Shown here piece by piece: positions 33,751 through 40,985 of a DNA stretch of 64,000 bases. Numbering within the stretch: the stretch's first letter is position 1; each line of letters opens with the position of its first letter. The notes beneath the pieces are model-generated. The model ran no database searches. It was given only the letters and a program-made list of their open reading frames with translations, and was not told the DNA's origin. Origin of the DNA: Paenibacillus_I sp035510375 (GTDB taxonomy: Bacteria; Bacillota; Bacilli; Paenibacillales; Paenibacillaceae); assembly GCF_035510375.1 (NCBI RefSeq), contig NZ_DATKHG010000003.1; one strand, written 5' to 3'. The position numbers and the translations under genes were made by a program.

Positions 33751-33962
33751 GGCTCCGGTTGTTCGGGTGCTTCAAGGCTCCGGTTGTTCGGGTGCTTCGC
33801 TCCGTTTCGCGTCCGTTTCCTGATCCACTAAGCCCCACTAAGGTGGAAACGGCCACAAACAAGTCGCTCTTCCCCCGAACAACCTCCGCTGCAATTTGGG
33901 GATTACACCCCAAAAAACAGCGCGAAACCGGATCGAATAAGTGTGCTTCTCTCCGAACAACC
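33751..33962. repeat. Direct and inverted copies of a GGTTGTTCGG motif upstream of dnaD
   Basis: A 23-bp sequence starting GGCTCCGGTTGTTCGG is perfectly repeated at 33751 and 33776 (period 25). The 10-mer core GGTTGTTCGG also occurs inverted at 33875-33884 and 33953-33962. Between them lies a TTTGGGG/CCCCAAA hairpin (33895-33914). The 289-bp gap (33721-34009) between dnaD and the ackA stop has no gene. Confidence 0.7.
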
Positions 33963-34009
33963 TTCGCCATAACCCCATTATAAAAACAACAACTAAATAA
34001 CGGACGAAA

Positions 34010-35242
34010 TCACTCGGCGGCGGCTGACTCCGAGGCTTCGGCCGCGGCCGAAGCCAGCCGGAACGTATCGCGGGCGATGATCAGCTCCTCGTTCGTCGGT
34101 ACGACCAGCACGCGAACGGCCGAGCCCGGCGCCGAAATGACGCGCGGCTGCTTCGACCGCTGCGCATTGAGCTCGTCATCCAGCCGGAGGCCGAGGAACG
34201 TCAGCCCGTCGCACACCGCCTTGCGGAGAGCGACCGAATTCTCGCCTGCGCCGGCCGTGAACACGATCGTATCCACCCCGTTCATTGCCGCCGCGTAAGC
34301 CCCGATATATTTGCGAAGCCGATACGTGTACATATCGAACGCCAGCTTCGCATTTTTATCGCCTTCCTCCATCCCTTCGACGATTTCACGCATGTCGCTG
34401 CTGACGCCGGAAATGGCCAGAAGACCCGAATGTTTGTTCAGCATGGAGTTGACCTCGCTCAGCGTCAGGTCCTCCTTGTTCATCGTGAACGGCACGATAG
34501 CCGGATCGAGATCGCCGCTGCGCGTCCCCATCATGAGCCCTTCGAGCGGCGTCATCCCCATGCTCGTATCGACCGATTTGCCGTCCAGAATGGCCGTGCA
34601 GCTCGCGCCGTTGCCGATATGGCAGGTGATCATTTTCAACGATTCGAGCGGCTGCCCGAGCACCTTGGCCGCCTGCTCGCTCACATAGTTGTGCGATGTG
34701 CCGTGAAAGCCGTAGCGGCGGATCTTATGCCTGCGATACAGCACCATCGGAATCGGGTATAAGTAAGCGACATTCGGCATCGTCTGGTGAAAAGCGGTGT
34801 CGAATACGACCGCCTGCGGCACGCCCGGCAGGTTCGACTCAACCGCGTTGATCCCCATCATATGGGCCGGATTGTGAAGCGGCGCGAGATCGAACAAATT
34901 GCGGATTTCCAGCTTGACGTCCGGAGTCACCAGCACGGATTCCTTGAATGACTCGCCGCCGTGCACGACGCGATGCCCGACTGCGTCGATCTCTTCCATC
35001 GAGCCAATCACGCCGTGCCGCGGCGAAACGAGCAGGTCGATGACCCGCTTGACGGCGGTCACGTGGTCGAGAATTTCCTGGACGTCCCGCACCTCGGGCT
35101 TGTCCGCCGGCTCGTGGGTGACGATCGACGAGTCCATTCCGATCCGCTCCACCCTGCCGCTGGCCAGCACGGATTCGTCCGACATGTCGTACAACTGATA
35201 TTTAAGCGAAGAACTGCCCGCGTTGATGACGAGTATTTTCAT
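34010..35242 (-). CDS. ackA: Acetate kinase
   Basis: A 410-residue ASKHA-fold kinase that interconverts acetate and acetyl phosphate, making ATP in overflow metabolism. 'LVINAGSSSLKYQLYD' at the N-terminus, 'VFDTAFHQTMP', 'RRYGFHGTSHNYVSEQAA' and 'ITCHIGNGASCTAI' are signature phrases. The ATG overlaps the hbd stop by 4 bp. No pta gene is nearby. Confidence 0.96.
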   Translation of the reverse strand: MKILVINAGSSSLKYQLYDMSDESVLASGRVERIGMDSSIVTHEPADKPEVRDVQEILDHVTAVKRVIDLLVSPRHGVIGSMEEIDAVGHRVVHGGESFKESVLVTPDVKLEIRNLFDLAPLHNPAHMMGINAVESNLPGVPQAVVFDTAFHQTMPNVAYLYPIPMVLYRRHKIRRYGFHGTSHNYVSEQAAKVLGQPLESLKMITCHIGNGASCTAILDGKSVDTSMGMTPLEGLMMGTRSGDLDPAIVPFTMNKEDLTLSEVNSMLNKHSGLLAISGVSSDMREIVEGMEEGDKNAKLAFDMYTYRLRKYIGAYAAAMNGVDTIVFTAGAGENSVALRKAVCDGLTFLGLRLDDELNAQRSKQPRVISAPGSAVRVLVVPTNEELIIARDTFRLASAAAEASESAAAE

Positions 35243-36111
35243 GCCCTGTCCCCATCCTTATCGTATTTGAAAAAGCCGACGCCCGACTTGACGCCCAAAT
35301 GGCCGGCGCGGACCATCTTTTTCAGCACGATCGACGGCCTGTATTTCAGCTCCCCGTATTCTCGGAACATGCGCTCGAGTGCGGCGAGAACCGCGTCGAG
35401 CCCGAAGCGATCGGCCATCTCGAACGGCCCGTGCTGGAACGAATAACCGATCCGCATCGCGCTGTCGATATCCTCGGCCGAAGCGACCCCTTCCTCCAGT
35501 ACGTGCAGCGCCTCATTGATAAACAAGCAAATGAGACGCGTGGTGACGAAGCCGGGCGATTCGAATACCATGACGCCCTTTTTCTCGATCACCTGCTCGA
35601 TGAAATGCTTCGTTCTGCCGAACGTCGTGTCCGAAGTCTTGAGTCCGCGAACGATTTCGACCAGATTGGTCTTGATGACGGGATATACGAAATGCATGCC
35701 GATGACGCGTTCCGGGTGCCCGGTGACGCCGGCCAGCTCCGTCAAGCTGAGCGTGGAGGTGTTGCTTGCCAAAATAACCTCCGGACCGCAGTAACGGTCA
35801 AGCTCCGCGAAAATCGCCTTTTTCATGTCCAGGTCCTCGGTAATCGTCTCGATTACGATTTCGCAATCTTCCAGACCGGACAGCGTATCGACAGACTTGA
35901 TGCGGCTGAGAACGAGCTTTTTCTCGGCCTGCGTCAATGCCCATTTCTCAATCTGCTTGTCAAGGCTGTGCGCTATATGCTGCAAGGACAGCTGCGCCTG
36001 TTCCGGCGAGCGCTCCACCAATTCGACATCCAGCCCTTTGAATGCCAGCATTTCTGCGATTCCTTGTCCCATTGTTCCCGCGCCTACGACTCCGACTTTG
36101 CGGATCGTCAT
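35239..36111 (-). CDS. hbd: 3-hydroxybutyryl-CoA / 3-hydroxyacyl-CoA dehydrogenase
   Basis: A 290-residue NAD(P)-dependent dehydrogenase. The Rossmann loop is 'VGVVGAGTMGQGIAEMLA'; 'ASNTSTLSLTELAG', 'HFVYPVIKTNLVEIV' and the C-terminal 'DSAMRIGYSFQHGPFEMAD' belong to the family. It acts in butanoate or fatty-acid beta-oxidation metabolism. It is cotranscribed with ackA, with a coupled start, an association that suggests flow from acyl-CoA to acetate. A TATAAT (36173-36168) lies 57 bp upstream, with only a T-rich -35. Confidence 0.92.
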   Translation of the reverse strand: MTIRKVGVVGAGTMGQGIAEMLAFKGLDVELVERSPEQAQLSLQHIAHSLDKQIEKWALTQAEKKLVLSRIKSVDTLSGLEDCEIVIETITEDLDMKKAIFAELDRYCGPEVILASNTSTLSLTELAGVTGHPERVIGMHFVYPVIKTNLVEIVRGLKTSDTTFGRTKHFIEQVIEKKGVMVFESPGFVTTRLICLFINEALHVLEEGVASAEDIDSAMRIGYSFQHGPFEMADRFGLDAVLAALERMFREYGELKYRPSIVLKKMVRAGHLGVKSGVGFFKYDKDGDRA

Positions 36112-36188
36112 GGATGTTCACCTGCTTTGCCATTTATTCGGTATGAACGAGCTGTAAAGTCCTCTACATTATACCTTACCCTGAATAC

Positions 36189-36222
36189 AAAAAAGAAGGC
36201 GTCCGAAAGGACAACCTTCTCT
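36189..36222 (-). terminator. Rho-independent terminator of the FtsH-like operon
   Basis: On the minus strand GAAGG-TTGTCC pairs with GGAC-CCTTC around a TTTC loop, then six T. It lies about 55 bp past the stop at 36277 and just upstream of hbd. Confidence 0.8.
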
Positions 36223-36276
36223 TGTCATAATTCTGTAACGAATGGCTTGGAGCCGGAACCGAGCGAATGCAAAGCG

Positions 36277-37782
36277 TCAAGCGCTTTGGGCGCGCTCTCC
36301 GTCTTGCAGGAACGTACGGAAACGGTCGCCGCTGAGCGTCTCTTCCTTCATCAGAATATCCAGCGAGCGCTCGAATACCGGACGGTTCTCATCCAACAGC
36401 GCCTTCGTGCGTTCCATCAGCACATCGAGCGTGCTGCGCATGACCGCCGCCCAGCCTTCGGGCGTAATCATGCTGTTGTCGACGATCCCGAGCTCGGTCA
36501 AGCCGGATTCGGCCATCGTGCGGACGATGTTCATCGCCTGGTCGAAATCGCCGCGAGAGCCGGTGCTGCGGGAGCCGTAGAACAGCTCTTCAGCCGCCGC
36601 TCCGCCGAGGCAGATCATAATCTGGGCTTCCAAATACTCGCGCGTATACAAATATTGCTCCTGCTGCGGATTGTGGCGAACATAACCGAGCGCTTGTCCG
36701 CGCGGCGACAACGCCACGGTGGATACGCTGCCCGGGCGGACGCGCTCGGCGGCGATGGCATGGCCAAGCTCGTGCAGCGCGATCCGCTCCCGCTCTTCCT
36801 GGGTCGACTCGCGGTCCGTTTTCTCGCCCATCATCACCTTGTCGATCGCCATCGACAAATGCCGCTGCCCGATCCGTTCGCTCTGCTCGCGCATCGCATA
36901 GATAGCCGCTTCATTCATGACGCTCTCCAGCTGGGCGCCGGAGAAGTTGAACGATTCCTCGGCGATTTTGTTCAAGTCGACAAGGTCGTCCAGCGGCTTG
37001 TTGCGGGCATGGATCGATAAAATGTGGCTGCGTCCCTTTTTGTCCGGCAGATCGACCGCAATATGGCGGTCAAAACGTCCGGGACGCAGCAGCGCGCTGT
37101 CGAGCGTATCCTTCCGGTTGGTCGCCGCGATCAGCAGCACGCGAGGCGTTTCGTTTGTGTGAATGCCGTCCATTTCGGTAAGCAGCTGGTTCAACGTCTG
37201 ATCGTATTCCCGATGCTGTCCGCCGTCCCGTTTACCGCCGATCACATCGATTTCGTCGATGAAAATGACGGCGCTGTTTTTGGCGCTTTTCAGCGCTTTC
37301 TGCCGCGCTTCGTTGAACAGCTCCCGGATGCGGCTCGCGCCGACGCCGACATACATCTCAACGAACTCGCTGCCCGAAGCCGCCACATACACCGAATCCG
37401 AGTAAGTCGCGGCCGCTTTGGCCAGCAGCGTCTTGCCGGTTCCCGGAGGCCCCGTTAGCAAAATCCCTTTCAACGGACGGATGCCGAATTTGGCGATTTC
37501 CTCCGGCTTGACGATAAAATCGAGCGCTTCAATCAATTCCTGCTTGGCCCGCTCCTGGCCGCCGATCTCATCGAAGGACAGCGGCGCGGGAGGACGGCTG
37601 ACCGTTTTGCGGCCGCCGGCCGCCTTCGCCAGGCTTCCGCCCTTCGCTCGCAAGGCGTACAGCAGCAAGCCGGCAACAGCCGCTGCGAACAGCAGCGGTG
37701 CGATATTGACCCCGCGGAAAAACAGAAAGGCAAAAACGACGGGAGCGAAGCCGATGGCGATTTCCCTGGCGTATTTAAGCAT
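36277..37782 (-). CDS. Short FtsH-type membrane AAA+ zinc protease
   Basis: A 501-residue protein with two closely spaced transmembrane segments (about residues 8-24 and 28-46). The loop between them is only about five residues, where FtsH normally has an extracytoplasmic domain of about 70. AAA+ motifs: Walker A 'GPPGTGKTLLAKA', pore loop 'FVEMYVGVG', Walker B 'VIFIDEID', second region of homology 'RPGRFDRHI'. M41 peptidase: zinc motif 'HELGHAIA' and third-ligand region 'LGGAAAEELFYG'. All catalytic parts are intact. The main FtsH is larger (about 640 residues), so this is a paralogue. It overlaps the upstream partner gene by 8 bp. Confidence 0.9.
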   Translation of the reverse strand: MLKYAREIAIGFAPVVFAFLFFRGVNIAPLLFAAAVAGLLLYALRAKGGSLAKAAGGRKTVSRPPAPLSFDEIGGQERAKQELIEALDFIVKPEEIAKFGIRPLKGILLTGPPGTGKTLLAKAAATYSDSVYVAASGSEFVEMYVGVGASRIRELFNEARQKALKSAKNSAVIFIDEIDVIGGKRDGGQHREYDQTLNQLLTEMDGIHTNETPRVLLIAATNRKDTLDSALLRPGRFDRHIAVDLPDKKGRSHILSIHARNKPLDDLVDLNKIAEESFNFSGAQLESVMNEAAIYAMREQSERIGQRHLSMAIDKVMMGEKTDRESTQEERERIALHELGHAIAAERVRPGSVSTVALSPRGQALGYVRHNPQQEQYLYTREYLEAQIMICLGGAAAEELFYGSRSTGSRGDFDQAMNIVRTMAESGLTELGIVDNSMITPEGWAAVMRSTLDVLMERTKALLDENRPVFERSLDILMKEETLSGDRFRTFLQDGERAQSA

Positions 37783-38311
37783 TCGGCCACACCCCCATGC
37801 TGTCGGGAATTCTCGGCAGGATGACGTATTTTACCGAATCGTTCAAACGCAGCGTCAAATAGACATTCGTCTCATCCATTTCAGTATCGACGGACAGCCC
37901 TTTATTGGCCTTCATCAGCTTGTCCGCCGCCGCCGGTATTTCGGCATATTGACGGTTTTCCATCGCCTGTGCCAGATCGAACAGCACCGAGGACCAGATC
38001 CGCTCCAGCCCGGCATCGTCTTGTTGCTTGATATCCAGTATAAGTTCACGGCTTCCGATCGCGGAGGCGCCTTCTTTGCGAATTTGATCGTAAACCGATC
38101 TCAGATCGGCTTCGCGGTCAAGCTGAAGCTCGACCGTCACCTTGTCGTTCGAGACGACAGGCTTGGCATACGCGACGCCTTCGACGGCCGCAATGGTTTG
38201 TTTAAGCGGCTTTTCCACGGCAAGCTCGGCGTAGGCGAACCATCCGCCGAACAATACGGCACCGGAAATGGCCGCAGTCAGAACGATGGGCAACGGACGC
38301 AAGTTTTTCAT
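37775..38311 (-). CDS. Single-pass membrane protein coupled to the FtsH-like protease
   Basis: A 178-residue protein with one N-terminal transmembrane segment (about residues 6-27) and an extracytoplasmic domain of about 150 residues with alternating charged beta strands and helices ('VTVELQLDREADLRSVYDQI', 'VYLTLRLNDSVKYVILP'). I do not recognise the fold. Its stop overlaps the protease start by 8 bp, so the two are made together. It may supply the outside domain that the short FtsH lacks. The ATG at 38309-38311 follows AAAGGGG; an in-frame start 12 codons upstream is possible. Confidence 0.75.
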   Translation of the reverse strand: MKNLRPLPIVLTAAISGAVLFGGWFAYAELAVEKPLKQTIAAVEGVAYAKPVVSNDKVTVELQLDREADLRSVYDQIRKEGASAIGSRELILDIKQQDDAGLERIWSSVLFDLAQAMENRQYAEIPAAADKLMKANKGLSVDTEMDETNVYLTLRLNDSVKYVILPRIPDSMGVWPNA

Positions 38312-38467
38312 AGCAGTAGTAAGCCCCTTTCCAAAGATCAACCGCATCCCGCAAACAGGACACGGCCGTTATCCTTTCATGTGTACAACTATTATACATC
38401 ATTTTTGCTATATCAGAGTATATCATATTTGGACAGAGTATGAACACTGTAATGAATATGTAATTAG

Positions 38468-38510
38468 AAAAAAACAGGTTTCGACGGACGCCTATCCGTT
38501 GATACCTGTT
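38468..38510 (-). terminator. Rho-independent terminator after ypmB
   Basis: AACAGGT and ACCTGTT enclose an inner ACGGA/TCCGT stem. On the minus strand seven T follow. It ends the long dinG-rex-mtaD-ypmB operon and separates it from the FtsH-like unit. Confidence 0.85.
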
Positions 38511-38525
38511 AGTTAGTCGGCAGCT

Positions 38526-39050
38526 TTACCCCGACGTTCTCACCGGAAGCGTATAAGTTACGATGTTCCGGCCGTCCTCAAAGCCGTAAAACGCATAATA
38601 ATGCCGCTTCACATTCAACTCCCGGCTGTAGTACACTTCCCAAACCTTCTTTCCGTCCACGAGTCCCGGTCGGATGCGAATCAATTTCGCGTCGGGCAAT
38701 TCCCTCAGCACATCCGCTTTCAATTGCGCGCGCGGGTAGCCGTCATCGGCTTTTACGGCCTCGGCGCCTTTCCCGGTTACCCAAACGAACAAGCGCTCGC
38801 CGGCTTGATCCGTGCCTTGAAACACCCAGGCCGTTTCCTCCCATACGAATTTGTCGGCCTTGGTCACTTCGGCGAGCCCGGTTTCGGCTTTCGCGGTCCG
38901 TTCGGCTGCCTGCTCTTCCTGCCGATAACCGGATTGAACCCACTGCATATACAAATTCAGCAGCAGCAGGATGAGGACAAGAGCCAAAATACCCAGCACC
39001 GTCCATCGCCTCGGCGTCATGAAGCCCGGTCGTCTGGTTCTCGCCCTCAT
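38526..39050 (-). CDS. ypmB: YpmB-like membrane-anchored DUF5590/PepSY-type protein
   Basis: A 174-residue protein with a basic N-terminus, one transmembrane segment (about residues 17-37), and an outside PepSY-like part ('KVWEVYYSRELNVKRHYYAF'). YpmB follows dinG in B. subtilis; here rex and mtaD come between. The function is not established. The ATG overlaps the mtaD stop by 4 bp. Confidence 0.8.
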   Translation of the reverse strand: MRARTRRPGFMTPRRWTVLGILALVLILLLLNLYMQWVQSGYRQEEQAAERTAKAETGLAEVTKADKFVWEETAWVFQGTDQAGERLFVWVTGKGAEAVKADDGYPRAQLKADVLRELPDAKLIRIRPGLVDGKKVWEVYYSRELNVKRHYYAFYGFEDGRNIVTYTLPVRTSG

Positions 39051-40351
39051 ATCGCCGAGCTCAGCCTTTCGTAGCAGCGCTGCGCTTCGACCCGGATTTT
39101 CTCCTCATCGAGCCCCGTGCAGCGCCGGTTGTCCACCACCTGGACGCCGTCGACCCAGACGTGGCGGACGTCCCGCCCGTTGCCGGCGTATACGAGATGG
39201 GATACCGGATCGGTGTGGGGATAGAAGTGCGGCTGCTCAAAATCAAGCGCGATGAAATCGGCCTTCATGCCGGCCTTCAGCATACCGACACGACCCTGCT
39301 GCCAGATCGCCTTGGCCCCGCAGACGGTGCCCATCCGAAGCGCCTCAAGCGCCGGCACGGCGGTCGGGTCGCCGGACACGCCTTTATGGATGAGCGCCGC
39401 GAGGCGGATCTCATCGAACATATCCAGATTGTTGTTGCTTGCCGCGCCGTCCGTGGCAAGCCCTACCGTAATGCCGGCCGCCAGCATCGCCGGCACGCGC
39501 GCCACGCCGCTCGCCAGCTTCAGGTTGCTGGCCGGGTTGTGGGCGACGCCGACTCCCCGCTCGGCCAGAAGCACGATCTCGTCATCGGTCAGGTGGACGG
39601 CATGCGCGACCAGCGACGGACGGGAGAAGAAGCCGAGCTTGTCGAGATGCAGGGCGGGCCGCAGACCGTACTCGCGGACATTTTGCTCCACCTCGGCCGC
39701 CGTTTCCGACATGTGAGTATGCAGCGGCAGATCCAGGTCGTGGGCCGCCTGCACGAACTGCTCGATAAGGGCCGGCGGGCAAGTATAAGGCGAGTGAGGC
39801 GACATGACGGCCGTTATTCGCCCGTTTGCCTTGCCGTGCCAATTGCGCGCGAACCGCACCGCCTCGGCCAGCTTTTCCCGCTGCACATCCTCCGGACAGA
39901 GCCCGATCACACCGCGCATCAGCACGCCGCGCATGCCCGACGCTTCGACGACCTGCGCCACCTCATCCATATGGTCGTACATGTCGACGAAGGCGGTTGT
40001 GCCGCTTTTCAGCATTTCGAGCGCCGCCAGCGACGTGCCCCAACGTACGTCCTCGGCCGTATAGCGGCCTTCCATCGGCCAAATTTTCGCCGCCAGCCAT
40101 TCCTGCAGCACCATGTCGTCCGCCACGCCGCGCAGCAGCGTCATGGCCGCATGCCCGTGGGTATTGATCAAACCCGGCATGAACAACAGGCCGCCGCCGT
40201 TCACCTTATGGGCGCCGTCGACAAGACTCCCCGGGTGCGCTTCGCCGATATACGCGATCCGGTCGCCTTCGACGACCAGATGCCCCTGCACGACCCGGCT
40301 CGCCTCGTCCATCGTGACGAACGTTCCGTTCTCAATCCACCACTTCTTCAT
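39047..40351 (-). CDS. mtaD: 5-methylthioadenosine/S-adenosylhomocysteine deaminase
   Basis: A 434-residue amidohydrolase. Zinc ligands: 'NTHGHAAMT' (HxH), His in 'PLHTHMSETAAEV', His in 'LVAHAVHLTDDE', Asp in 'GLATDGAASNNNLD'. It deaminates MTA and SAH, the spent forms of SAM. Either ATG (40351 or 40357) may be used; the first given has GGAG at nine bases. Its start lies within the end of rex (20-bp overlap). Together with mtnU, mtnE and mtnWXB it adds to the sulfur-salvage content of the window. Guanine or other amidohydrolase activity is a less likely reading. Confidence 0.9.
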   Translation of the reverse strand: MKKWWIENGTFVTMDEASRVVQGHLVVEGDRIAYIGEAHPGSLVDGAHKVNGGGLLFMPGLINTHGHAAMTLLRGVADDMVLQEWLAAKIWPMEGRYTAEDVRWGTSLAALEMLKSGTTAFVDMYDHMDEVAQVVEASGMRGVLMRGVIGLCPEDVQREKLAEAVRFARNWHGKANGRITAVMSPHSPYTCPPALIEQFVQAAHDLDLPLHTHMSETAAEVEQNVREYGLRPALHLDKLGFFSRPSLVAHAVHLTDDEIVLLAERGVGVAHNPASNLKLASGVARVPAMLAAGITVGLATDGAASNNNLDMFDEIRLAALIHKGVSGDPTAVPALEALRMGTVCGAKAIWQQGRVGMLKAGMKADFIALDFEQPHFYPHTDPVSHLVYAGNGRDVRHVWVDGVQVVDNRRCTGLDEEKIRVEAQRCYERLSSAI

Positions 40352-40985
40352 CGCCATCCGCTCCGTTTTCCAGGTAATAGGCCAAGCTCAACAGCTCCGT
40401 CGTAAAATCCGCGTGGTGGATCCGCACATCCCCCTGCACCTTCAGGATCGCGGGCGCGAAGTTCAAGATGCCTTCCACGCCCGCCTGCACCAGCCGATCC
40501 GCCACGTTCTGCGCCTCGGCGGCCGGAACGGTTATGATGCCGATGCGGATTTGCAGCTCGTCGACCGTCCGCCTCAGCTCGTCCATCGGCTGGACGGTCA
40601 TGCAGTTGATCCGGGTGCCCACCTTGGACGGATGCGCGTCGAATACGGCGACGATTTTCATGTTGTCCTTGATATACGTATTATAATTGCACAGCGCATG
40701 CCCGAGATTGCCCGCTCCGACCAAGCCGACGTTAAGCGGTTGATCGAGCTTGAGAATCTGGCGGATTTTCTCGATCAGGTAAGAAACGTCGTACCCGATT
40801 CCCTTGCGGCCGAATTCGCCGAAATAAGCGAGATCCTTGCGGATTTGCGCCGGGTTCAAGTCAAGCTTCTGTCCGAGTTCCTGCGACGATACCGTCTGCA
40901 CCTCGCTGCGCAGCAGCTCGTTCAGCACATGCAAATAAATCGGCAGCCGTCTTACGACCGCCTCTGAAATCTTGATCTGTTTCAC
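40332..40985 (-). CDS. rex: Redox-sensing transcriptional repressor Rex
   Basis: A 217-residue repressor that binds NADH. An N-terminal winged helix ('SEAVVRRLPIYLHVL', 'VSSQELGQKLDLNPAQIRKD') is followed by a Rossmann domain ('GLVGAGNLGHALCNY'). Length and phrases match B. subtilis Rex (YdiH). The GTG at 40983-40985 follows GAGGGG and overlaps the dinG stop (GTGA). Rex normally represses fermentation and respiration genes when NADH is high; qcr, ackA and hbd are candidate targets in this window. Confidence 0.95.
   Translation of the reverse strand: MKQIKISEAVVRRLPIYLHVLNELLRSEVQTVSSQELGQKLDLNPAQIRKDLAYFGEFGRKGIGYDVSYLIEKIRQILKLDQPLNVGLVGAGNLGHALCNYNTYIKDNMKIVAVFDAHPSKVGTRINCMTVQPMDELRRTVDELQIRIGIITVPAAEAQNVADRLVQAGVEGILNFAPAILKVQGDVRIHHADFTTELLSLAYYLENGADGDEEVVD

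Noticed and set aside
38312..38347. Start of the FtsH partner 12 codons upstream at 38347
   Set aside because: No good Shine-Dalgarno there and it would add a polar stretch before the membrane segment; kept only as an alternative.
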